A DNA stretch of 64,000 nt, from positions 12,184-76,183 of the forward strand of contig URWN01000004.1 in the NCBI GenBank assembly GCA_900551615.1. Reading direction: 5' to 3'. The stretch comes from an uncultured Clostridium sp. (GTDB taxonomy: Bacteria > Bacillota > Clostridia > TANB77 > CAG-508). Position numbers and translations under genes: made by a program. The notes beneath the pieces were generated by a model that had not been told where the DNA came from, did not search any database, and saw only the letters and a program-made list of their open reading frames with translations. Of the stretch, positions 52,678 through 60,048 are shown one piece after another (position 1 is the stretch's first letter; each line of letters opens with the position of its first letter).

Positions 52678-52728
52678 AAAAATCTAATATAAAAAAATAA
52701 AATAAATTATTTTTTATATTAGATTTTT
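52678..52728. terminator. Long perfect hairpin between two inverted repeats
   Basis: 19-bp perfect stem (AAAAATCTAATATAAAAAA and complement), 13-base loop. It sits inside the segment bracketed by repeat copies 3 and 4. May terminate the GT4 transcript or be the core of a MITE-like unit. Confidence 0.65.
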
Positions 52729-52758
52729 ATACTAATTTTCCGTTTCTATTGAGTATTT

Positions 52759-52786
52759 GTCCAAAAAGAACCGTCCCTATTGGACA
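52759..52786. repeat. 29-bp palindromic repeat, copy 4 (abuts GT4 stop)
   Basis: TGTCCAAAAAGAACCGTCCC then TATTGGACA, ending at the base before the TAA of the GT4 gene (52787). Identical to copy 2 and inverted relative to copy 3. Confidence 0.92.
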
Positions 52787-54079
52787 TTATGCATAAGCAT
52801 GTCTTTTTTTGAAATCCAATAAATTTGTAATTTCTTTTTCTGTATTTTTGGCTTTTTTTGTTTTCTTTGCTCTTTCTTGTTCAAGCTCTCTTTTTTGTTT
52901 TTCTGCCATTGATTGACAAATGGCTTTTTGATATGCAAAGTGTGTGTCTTGTGAAATTTTGCTCCAATTGTATTCGTTTCTAACTTTGTTTTTAGCTTTT
53001 TTTGTTATTTCTGCACAAAGTTTGTGGTCATATAATAATTCTAATATTGCATCCGCAATTGAATTTGGGTTACCACAATATGTTTTCATTCCATTTTCTT
53101 TGTGTTGTACTATTTCGTTTAATCCTCCAATGTCTGACACTACAATTGGATTTTCTGAAAGCATTGCTTCTAGTGCTACTATTCCAAATGGTTCATATGT
53201 ACTTGGAAATACTGATATATCTGCTGCTTTATACATTCTTTGTACGTCTTTTCCTGCCATATATCCTGCAAAATATACTTTTTCTCCTATACCCATTGCA
53301 TTTACTTGTGCTTTTAATTCGTCTATCATTCCGCCTTTTCCACAAATCACAAGTTTTGCATCATGATATCCTTCTAATATTTTTGGCATTGCTGAAATTA
53401 AATATTGTATACCTTTTTCATATACTAATCTTCCCATGAATAATATTATTTTTTCATTATCCATTGCAAATTTTCTTCTAAAGTTATAATCTCTTTCTAT
53501 TCCGTTGAATAAATTCATATTTACACCATTTGGTATTACGTTTATTTTTTCGTATGGTAATCCAAATAGTCTTTGTAATTCGTTTTTCATGTAATTACTA
53601 TTTACTATTACTTCTGATGATTCATATGTTAACATCCATTCTGTGTCGTTTATGTATCTTTGTGTTTCATCATGTATACCGCTGTTTCTACCTGCTTCTG
53701 TTGCATGTATTGTTGATACTATTGGTATATTATAAGAATTTTTTAATGTTTTTGCTGCATATGCGACAAGCCAATCGTGTGCGTGTATTACATCAAATTT
53801 TCCTTCTTTTGCTATTATTTCATTTGCTTTTGCTACAAGATTGAAGTTTAATTGCATTATCCAATCTATGAAGTTGTTTGGATTTATCATATAGTTGTTG
53901 ACTCTATATACTTTTACTCCTTTGTCATCTTCAAATTCTGGTGCATCTCCCTCTTTGTATGTAACTACTGTTACATCGTGTCCGTCTTTTAGTAATGTTC
54001 TTGATAAATCATATACTACTCTTGATATTCCGCCTACTACTCTTGGTGGATACTCCCATGTTAACATTAAAATTTTCAT
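52787..54079 (-). CDS. Glycosyltransferase family 4 (glycogen-synthase/sucrose-synthase-like)
   Basis: 430 aa, GT-B fold. N-terminus MKILMLTWEYPPRVVGGISR is the sugar-acceptor domain loop; FDVIHAHDWLVAYAAK, FMGRLVYEKGIQYLISAMPK and PSTYEPFGIVALEAML (nucleotide-sugar site with EPFGIVALE) follow. A basic coiled tail (KRELEQERAKKTKKAKN) ends the protein. Likely makes a glucan or glycoconjugate; a link to the debranching enzyme is possible but distant. ATG at 54079 follows AAGGGAG; the frame runs 14 codons further up without a ribosome site. Confidence 0.88.
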   Translation of the reverse strand: MKILMLTWEYPPRVVGGISRVVYDLSRTLLKDGHDVTVVTYKEGDAPEFEDDKGVKVYRVNNYMINPNNFIDWIMQLNFNLVAKANEIIAKEGKFDVIHAHDWLVAYAAKTLKNSYNIPIVSTIHATEAGRNSGIHDETQRYINDTEWMLTYESSEVIVNSNYMKNELQRLFGLPYEKINVIPNGVNMNLFNGIERDYNFRRKFAMDNEKIILFMGRLVYEKGIQYLISAMPKILEGYHDAKLVICGKGGMIDELKAQVNAMGIGEKVYFAGYMAGKDVQRMYKAADISVFPSTYEPFGIVALEAMLSENPIVVSDIGGLNEIVQHKENGMKTYCGNPNSIADAILELLYDHKLCAEITKKAKNKVRNEYNWSKISQDTHFAYQKAICQSMAEKQKRELEQERAKKTKKAKNTEKEITNLLDFKKRHAYA

Positions 54080-54293
54080 TAATGATTCTCCCTTTCTCTC
54101 GCTTCGCTCGTTCATCGTCATCCAAAATTTTTCAAATTTTGTCTGCCAAATCTTGGGTTGCCTCGCACTAATTTTCTTTTGTTTTCGACATTTTTATTTA
54201 TCGAATATATTTTATACAAAATATTTGTAAAAGTAAATGCTTTTTTGTTATTTTTTCAAAAAAATTTCTATATTTATTTTTTACTTATTAAAA
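54080..54293. other. Spacer upstream of the GT4 gene
   Basis: No gene. 54096-54180 is less AT-rich than the rest and contains CTCGCTTCGCTCG and CCAAAATTTTTCAAATTTTG, both near-palindromic; it looks like a repeat or leader RNA but has no second copy here. The remainder is AT-rich. Confidence 0.45.
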
Positions 54294-54326
54294 AAAAATT
54301 TGGCTACTTTTAGTAACCAAATTTTT
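54294..54326 (-). terminator. Terminator after rpmA
   Basis: AAAAATTTGGCTAC with GTAACCAAATTTTT (one mismatch), 5-base loop, long T run on the minus strand. Confidence 0.85.
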
Positions 54327-54329
54327 AAA

Positions 54330-54590
54330 TTATGCTTCTACTGGGTAAACACTTACTTGTTTTTTGTCTCTACCTTTTCTTTCAAATTTTACAGTACCGT
54401 CTACTACTGCATATAGTGTATCGTCACTACCTTTTTTAACGTTAACTCCTGGATATACTCTTGTTCCTCTTTGTCTAACTAATATATTTCCAGCTAAAAC
54501 AAATTGTCCATCTGCTCTTTTTACTCCAAGACGTTTTGATTCACTCTCACGTCCGTTGTGTGAACTACCTTGACCTTTTTTATGAGCCAT
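54330..54590 (-). CDS. rpmA: 50S ribosomal protein L27, no N-terminal extension
   Basis: 86 aa. It begins [20 protein letters not shown], so the mature-type N-terminus is encoded directly. Many Firmicutes make L27 with a ~9-residue leader cut by the protease Prp, encoded between rplU and rpmA. Here both the leader and prp are absent. GGGAGTGAG precedes the ATG. Confidence 0.97.
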   Translation of the reverse strand: MAHKKGQGSSHNGRESESKRLGVKRADGQFVLAGNILVRQRGTRVYPGVNVKKGSDDTLYAVVDGTVKFERKGRDKKQVSVYPVEA

Positions 54591-54673
54591 CTATCTCACT
54601 CCCTTCATTTCGTTCATGATAATTTTTATATATTCTCTTAATTAAAACCTTTTTTAATTAATTTATGTAGAAA

Positions 54674-55030
54674 CTATGCTTCTACTTTTTCTTCAGCTTT
54701 TGCTGCTGTTTTTCTTGCTGTTGATTTGATTGCTGTTATTTCAACTTTTGTGTATGGTTGTCTATGTCCTTGTTTTCTTCTGTAGTTCTTTTTAGCTTTC
54801 ATTTTGAAAACAATGATTTTTTTACCTTTTCCATGTGAAACAACTTTTCCTTCAACTTTCATACTTTTTACATAAGGATTTCCTACTTCTACTTTTCCTT
54901 CGTCTGATACTAGGATTACTTTGTCAAAAGTAACTTTTTTTCCTTCTTCAGCGTCTAATTTTTCGAAGAATACTACATCTCCTTCTGCTACTTTGTATTG
55001 TTTTCCACAACTTTCAATTACTGCGTACAT
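54674..55030 (-). CDS. rplU: 50S ribosomal protein L21
   Basis: 118 aa: [39 protein letters not shown], and an Ala/Lys/Glu tail. AGGGAGGTG precedes the ATG. Operon with rpmA; the prp gene usual in Firmicutes is missing from the 83-base gap. Confidence 0.97.
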   Translation of the reverse strand: MYAVIESCGKQYKVAEGDVVFFEKLDAEEGKKVTFDKVILVSDEGKVEVGNPYVKSMKVEGKVVSHGKGKKIIVFKMKAKKNYRRKQGHRQPYTKVEITAIKSTARKTAAKAEEKVEA

Positions 55031-55047
55031 TTAAAATGCACCTCCCT

Positions 55048-55128
55048 TATTTGTATACTCGCTAATCCTTTTGCTAAAGGTAACTAAATTTGATTAGTTT
55101 TTATGTACCTTGACTAAGCGGATTACAG
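55048..55128 (-). ncRNA. Candidate L21 leader RNA upstream of rplU
   Basis: Minus strand can form nested helices: CGCT/AGCG outside, AAGGTA/TACCTT in the middle, AACTAA/TTAGTT inside. Position and nested layout fit the ribosomal L21 leader described in Firmicutes, which is thought to mediate autoregulation. Covariance was not tested. Confidence 0.5.
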
Positions 55129-55256
55129 TTATTTATTTTAACATTATTTTCCTTGCTTGTCAACTGGTTTTGATAATTTTCAGAAAAAAAGAGTAAATTC
55201 CGGAAATTTCATTTGAAATTATAAAAATAATGATTCTTTAAACTTTCAAAATAGAA

Positions 55257-55286
55257 ATATGAAGAAGATATAAATCTTCTTCATAT
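55257..55286 (-). terminator. Terminator after the phosphatase gene
   Basis: 13-bp perfect stem ATATGAAGAAGAT/ATCTTCTTCATAT, 4-base loop, T-rich minus-strand tail. Ends the 57992-55289 operon. Confidence 0.85.
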
Positions 55287-55288
55287 CT

Positions 55289-55855
55289 CTATCTTTCAAA
55301 ATCTTCTTCAATTGCTTTATCTTTTTTTCTTGTATTATTATCATATTCAAGTACTTCACAATTTTTTAATTTATAATTATTGTAATTTCCATCTTTAGGT
55401 TCACCTTCAAAATAACATCTTACATATATGCTTACTCCAGCATGAGTTACAACCAATACATTTTTCCCTGCATACTTTTTTTCTAATTCATCAAAAAAAT
55501 CTGTTATTCTACCTCTAAAATCAGGTAATGATTCTATTCCTAATTTTTGTTCATTCTCATCTGTAAAATCAACCATATTTTCACATTCCGTTTTTAATTT
55601 GCCCTCTAATTGGCCATTACATCTTTCGATTATTCTATTATCTATTTCAATTGGTTCATTTGTAATGATTTGTGCTGTTTCAAGAGCTCTTTTTAATGGG
55701 CTTGAAAACACTTTATCAAATTCAATTCCTTCTAATTTTTCTTTTGTCTTTTTTGCTTGATTTTTTCCTTTCTCATTTAAAGGAATGTCGATCCTGCCTT
55801 GAAACCTTCCCTCTAAATTCCAATCTGTTTGTCCATGTCTTACAACATAAATCAT
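55289..55855 (-). CDS. Histidine phosphatase family protein (GpmB/CobC-like)
   Basis: 188 aa. IYVVRHGQTDWNLEGRFQGR carries the catalytic RHG; VFSSPLKRALETA and VVTHAGVSIYVR supply the second Arg/His. Substrate unknown. AAAGGAGG lies in the end of the upstream methyltransferase gene, whose stop is 1 base away, so the genes are coupled. Confidence 0.88.
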   Translation of the reverse strand: MIYVVRHGQTDWNLEGRFQGRIDIPLNEKGKNQAKKTKEKLEGIEFDKVFSSPLKRALETAQIITNEPIEIDNRIIERCNGQLEGKLKTECENMVDFTDENEQKLGIESLPDFRGRITDFFDELEKKYAGKNVLVVTHAGVSIYVRCYFEGEPKDGNYNNYKLKNCEVLEYDNNTRKKDKAIEEDFER

Positions 55856-55856
55856 T

Positions 55857-56531
55857 TTATTTTTCCTCCTTTTCTTTTAATACAAACACATATAATGCTA
55901 TTGGTTTAAATATTCTTTTTGGTTTCTTGCATATATCAATAAATCTTTTAAAAAATGTTTTATAATGATAGCCTGTTTCTTTAATAATTTCAGCATTGCT
56001 TTTATTAATTATTTTTCTCCATTTGTTTCTTTTCATGAATCTTTCATTACCTAACATTTTCTTTTCAAAGTAAGGTGTTGGAACACTAAAAACACAAACA
56101 TCTGATACTCTCAATTGTTCATTTATAATTGAAATAATCTCATCATCACTATAATGTTCCATAACCCCACTACTATGTGTTACTGAAAAAAATTTATTTT
56201 CAAATGGTATATTCCTAATATCACCTTGAAAAATATTTACTTCATTTTCAGGACTAACGTGTTTAGATAATTCTTTTGCCTGTTCAACCATTGCTTGTTC
56301 TAAGTCCATTGCATATGCTTTTACTCCTTTTGAAGCAAGATATGCAGAAAATTTGCCTGTTCCAGCACCACATTCCAAAACTGGCTTTTTTCCATCGTAA
56401 TATTTTAATACCTGATTTAAAAATTTCTTTTTTAATTTCATTTTAGTTTTAAAATATTCATCCCAATTTTTAAATTCTTTATTTATATAATTCTCATATA
56501 ATTTATTCCATTGATTATCTTTATTTTCCAT
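55857..56531 (-). CDS. Class I SAM-dependent methyltransferase
   Basis: 224 aa. VLECGAGTGKFSAYLASKG (motif I, ~52-70), AYAMDLEQAMVEQA (motif II), DIRNIPFENKFFSVTHSSGV (motif IV). Small-molecule or sugar substrate plausible given the adjacent Gfo/Idh oxidoreductase. GAGGTATATGT precedes the ATG; 12 bases after the oxidoreductase. Confidence 0.85.
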   Translation of the reverse strand: MENKDNQWNKLYENYINKEFKNWDEYFKTKMKLKKKFLNQVLKYYDGKKPVLECGAGTGKFSAYLASKGVKAYAMDLEQAMVEQAKELSKHVSPENEVNIFQGDIRNIPFENKFFSVTHSSGVMEHYSDDEIISIINEQLRVSDVCVFSVPTPYFEKKMLGNERFMKRNKWRKIINKSNAEIIKETGYHYKTFFKRFIDICKKPKRIFKPIALYVFVLKEKEEK

Positions 56532-56543
56532 ACATATACCTCA

Positions 56544-57992
56544 TTAATCCTTATATTTTTCTTTTACTTCAATTTTACTTGTGCCTGATTTATAAATTAA
56601 TGACATTATTTCTACAGACATTTTGTGATCTAAAATATTCGACTTTGTTTCCGTAGGCTTTCTCTTACCAATTACAACTTCTAAAAATTGTTTTAATGCT
56701 TCATGTCTCGCAAGTTCATTCATAACTTTTGTTTTATCTAAAGAATATCTTTCTGCTATATCTTTACCTTTTATAATTTGTAGTGTCTGACCTCTAACTA
56801 TCTCACTATTTTTAAAAACATATATATCATAATGATTATTTCCACCTATTTCGAAATCACTTTCATTATTTATATCATGCTTATCTTTAGATTGATAAGA
56901 ATGTATTTGAATATTCTGTAAACAACCTTGCTCTATATTGTGATATTCATGTCTAACTCTGCCATTTCCTTTATAAAGGTCTTTCATATTAGAATTCAAC
57001 CATGAACGACGTGAAAAACCATTATGTATCAAATTTAATGTAATATTTGTAACTGGAATTCCATTATACGATAAAGAAATAATAGAATTAGCATCAACTT
57101 CTGCTTCATTTTTCTCCTTATATATTTTTAATAGTTCTTCATCTGTTCTGCAGTCAAGTTGTTTATATTCATACCCAAATATTTTTTCTAAATCTCTTTG
57201 ATTTTGTTGTAATAGTACTCCTGATGGACGAATAAATTTTGAAAATACAGATATTTCATCAAAATTTTTATTAGCTTCTTTAAATGAATCTTTTACTATT
57301 TTTGATGCCATATCTATAAAATGATATCCACTATGGGATACTTTTCCCCACCCTAGTAATGGATGATATTTGAATTTTAAAACTTCATCTGGCAATCTCC
57401 ATTGTCCATCACTATGTGTACTTTGCATTGAAGTGATTGGCATTCCGTACTTACTAGATATTTCATTTACCAAATCTTGAACAATTTGAAATTGTGGTAA
57501 AAATCTTCTTTGAGCATTTACTATAAAAGCTTTGTCTCCAGAATAGCTTTCTACTAACAATTCATAATCTTTTTTTAATTGTTCAGCTTGTTCAACATTA
57601 TTAGAAATATTATCATAAGTTGATATAGGTTTATCCATCAAAATATGCAAATTATGTTTTAATGCCCATAATGCATATTGCATATGGTTAAGTGGATCTG
57701 TTGCAATTATAACAGAGTTAATATTTTCTTTAGCTATAATACTATTAAGTCTATTTTCCACTTTTTCTGGCAAACTTTGTTTAAAATTTTTTTCAAATTT
57801 GTCAACAAAAAAATAATTAATATTTTCAAAATATTTTGAAGCAAATGTTAAAATATCCTCTTGTTTTTCTTTTAATTCTACTATTGCTTTAAGTTTTATT
57901 CCAAATTCGCTTTCAATCTCTTTTAATTTCGGAACATACACTCTTTTTGCATGAGGTCCACACCCAATTAACATGATATTTGGTGTTTCCAT
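56544..57992 (-). CDS. Gfo/Idh/MocA family oxidoreductase, long form
   Basis: 482 aa, longer than the usual ~350. NAD-binding start IMLIGCGPHAKRVYVPKL, SVIIATDPLNHMQYALWALK, and MDKPIST (the EKP-equivalent, Lys present). YHFIDMASKIV includes the conserved His near the active site. Predicted sugar or inositol-like dehydrogenase; substrate unknown. GGAGGAG precedes the ATG. First gene of a three-gene unit, divergent from the radical SAM gene. Confidence 0.82.
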   Translation of the reverse strand: METPNIMLIGCGPHAKRVYVPKLKEIESEFGIKLKAIVELKEKQEDILTFASKYFENINYFFVDKFEKNFKQSLPEKVENRLNSIIAKENINSVIIATDPLNHMQYALWALKHNLHILMDKPISTYDNISNNVEQAEQLKKDYELLVESYSGDKAFIVNAQRRFLPQFQIVQDLVNEISSKYGMPITSMQSTHSDGQWRLPDEVLKFKYHPLLGWGKVSHSGYHFIDMASKIVKDSFKEANKNFDEISVFSKFIRPSGVLLQQNQRDLEKIFGYEYKQLDCRTDEELLKIYKEKNEAEVDANSIISLSYNGIPVTNITLNLIHNGFSRRSWLNSNMKDLYKGNGRVRHEYHNIEQGCLQNIQIHSYQSKDKHDINNESDFEIGGNNHYDIYVFKNSEIVRGQTLQIIKGKDIAERYSLDKTKVMNELARHEALKQFLEVVIGKRKPTETKSNILDHKMSVEIMSLIYKSGTSKIEVKEKYKD

Positions 57993-58079
57993 AAAACTCC
58001 TCCATTTTTTACTAAAAATAACAATTCTATCTAATTATACTACTTATTTGCAAATTTTTCAACAGCTTTTGTTGTTTTG

Positions 58080-58108
58080 TTGACATAATTTTATTTTACT
58101 GATATAAT
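58080..58108 (+). promoter_or_regulatory. Consensus SigA promoter of the radical SAM gene
   Basis: TTGACA (58080-58085), 17-base spacer, TATAAT (58103-58108): a perfect match. 63 bases before the ATG. Confidence 0.85.
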
Positions 58109-58171
58109 ATATACAATTCGGTAACAAATAATATTTTAAACCTGTCACTAAAATTTTATGGAGGTGCCATT

Positions 58172-59023
58172 ATGACTAGTAATGAAAAAAAGCATTATTC
58201 TATCGAAGATCCAAATCATGTCGGAGAAGTGATTATATCTTGGATTATCACTCATTCTTGTCAAGAAAGATGTGGCTATTGTATTAGTCCTAAAAAGCGG
58301 AATGAAATAACGACAAGAGAAGGCCATTTTATGGTACAAAATCAGTTAATCGAAACTGGTTTAACCAAGATGCGTTATATCGGTGGTGAACCCTTGTTAA
58401 TTCCTCATCTTCCTGATCTGATTATTGATGCATACAATCGGGGACTTAATACAAGATTGAGTACAAATGGTATTCTTCTAACAGAAGAAATATTTGGAAA
58501 AATTAAAAATCACTTAAACTCTATTGCATTTCCTTTCGAATCAGCTGAAGATGAATTAAACGAGAAGATTCGCTGTACCAAATGTCATCGTGATACTATC
58601 ATTTCACGTATCAAAATGGTTAAAAAAGCTGACGATATTGGTGTTCTCATAAACACTTGTGTTCATAAAGAGAACATTGATTATCTTGAAGACCTTGGTT
58701 CGCTTTTAAATAACTTAGGAGTTGACCATTGGAAATTAAGACGTTTCAATTCAGCAAGCGGTAGAGGTGCTGTTCCTAACAAAAACCGATTTGATATCAC
58801 AGACGAGGAATTCTTCGCTAAAGTTGCTCAGTTACAAAAAATGTTTCCGAATCTTAAAATTGATGGAAGAATGCCTTCTAAATTAGCTACCCGTCTTATG
58901 GTTTCCCCTCAAGGAGATTTATATCGGATGATTGGTGCTGAAACAGAAGATGTTCACTATGGAAATATGTTGACTGACAATCTCAATATCAAAGAGATTT
59001 ACGAAAAAGATCACTGTAACTAA
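58172..59023 (+). CDS. Radical SAM enzyme with degenerate SPASM/twitch-like tail
   Basis: 283 aa. The 4Fe-4S motif is C-QER-C-GY-C (CxxxCxxC, ~residues 31-38), then IGGEPLL (SAM-binding GGE). LNTRLSTNGILL, FPFESAEDELNEKI and INTCVHKENID match later strands. The end (VSPQGDLYRM ... HYGNMLTDNLNIKEIYEK) is shaped like a SPASM/twitch domain with its Cys ligands lost. DHWKLRRFNS is reminiscent of viperin-like enzymes, but no specific function can be claimed. Codon use is richer in G and C than neighbouring genes, suggesting transfer. GGAGGTG precedes the ATG. Confidence 0.82.
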   Translation: MTSNEKKHYSIEDPNHVGEVIISWIITHSCQERCGYCISPKKRNEITTREGHFMVQNQLIETGLTKMRYIGGEPLLIPHLPDLIIDAYNRGLNTRLSTNGILLTEEIFGKIKNHLNSIAFPFESAEDELNEKIRCTKCHRDTIISRIKMVKKADDIGVLINTCVHKENIDYLEDLGSLLNNLGVDHWKLRRFNSASGRGAVPNKNRFDITDEEFFAKVAQLQKMFPNLKIDGRMPSKLATRLMVSPQGDLYRMIGAETEDVHYGNMLTDNLNIKEIYEKDHCN

Positions 59024-59043
59024 TTTTAATCATTGCTACCGAA

Positions 59044-59083
59044 AAAGAAAGAATCACTGTATTGTGGTTCTTTCTTTATTTTT
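59044..59083 (+). terminator. Terminator after the radical SAM gene
   Basis: AAAGAAAGAATCAC with GTGGTTCTTTCTTT (one G-U), 6-base loop, then ATTTTTT. Confidence 0.9.
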
Positions 59084-59227
59084 TAAATAATATTCTAATA
59101 TAAGTTCATCTCTTTTTATAACCATTCTTGAATTGTAAAGATTACTATATTTAGATGGAATTAATTTATCATAACATCAATTTTTTCAAAGAATGAAAAG
59201 TAGCAATGAAATTTCATTTGTTTCATA

Positions 59228-59974
59228 CTATTTTTTTGCTCTTACAAATAAAAAATATGGTCTATCATATTGATTAATATATTTCGGAATAATTTTTATA
59301 GCTTTCTCATCGGGTATTGGCTCTAAAATTTTATCAATTTTAAATCCTGAATTAACTAATCCATTTATTAAGCTGCTAAAATTTCTATGATATCTTTTTA
59401 CCATGACACCGTTCCATTCTTTTTCTCTTATCCCTTCTCTATTATAGTCTGAGACAAGTAAAAACCACTTTCCGTTAATTTTTGTATAATTTTTTTTCAT
59501 CCATGTTTCAAATTTACTTGCTATTCTTAATGGATGATCTATTGAAAAAATTAATATTCCATCATCATTTAGTAAATTATATATATCATTTATTAACTTT
59601 TCATAATCTTTAACATAATGAAATGCTAATGATGAAATAACAATATCAAATTTTTCTTCAATTTCATTAATATTTTCCATCGCCATTACTTTATATTTTA
59701 TATTTTCATCATTATTGTTTTCTTTTGCTATTTTTATCATATGTTTAGAAATATCAATTCCCAAAATTTCTTTTGCTCCTAGTCCTATGCAATACTTATC
59801 ATTTTCTCCATATCCACAACCCAAGTCAAGAATTCTTTTCCCTTTAACATCAGGTATTAGTTTTCTAAAATTAGGTATTTCAACTAAATCATTTGCATTC
59901 ATTCCCTTGTTTTCATATCTCATTTTGTCATATGCATCTGAAAAACTTTTAATATCATATATATTTTGTTTCAT
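59228..59974 (-). CDS. Class I SAM-dependent methyltransferase
   Basis: 248 aa. RILDLGCGYGENDKYCIGLG (motif I), EILGIDISKHMIKIAKE (motif II), FDIVISSLAFHYVKD (motif IV) and LNDDGILIFSIDHPLRIAS. Resembles cytosolic small-molecule methyltransferases of the Methyltransf_11/25 type. Substrate unknown. AGGAG precedes the ATG; stands alone. Confidence 0.85.
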   Translation of the reverse strand: MKQNIYDIKSFSDAYDKMRYENKGMNANDLVEIPNFRKLIPDVKGKRILDLGCGYGENDKYCIGLGAKEILGIDISKHMIKIAKENNNDENIKYKVMAMENINEIEEKFDIVISSLAFHYVKDYEKLINDIYNLLNDDGILIFSIDHPLRIASKFETWMKKNYTKINGKWFLLVSDYNREGIREKEWNGVMVKRYHRNFSSLINGLVNSGFKIDKILEPIPDEKAIKIIPKYINQYDRPYFLFVRAKK

Positions 59975-60048
59975 AAAATTTCTACTCCTATTTTATTATA
60001 TTACTATATCACTTTATCTTATGAATTAAAATAGAACTAATCCATTTT

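Noticed and set aside
54096..54180. Riboswitch upstream of the GT4 gene
   Set aside because: It has near-palindromes but matches no riboswitch core I know and has no terminator/anti-terminator pair.
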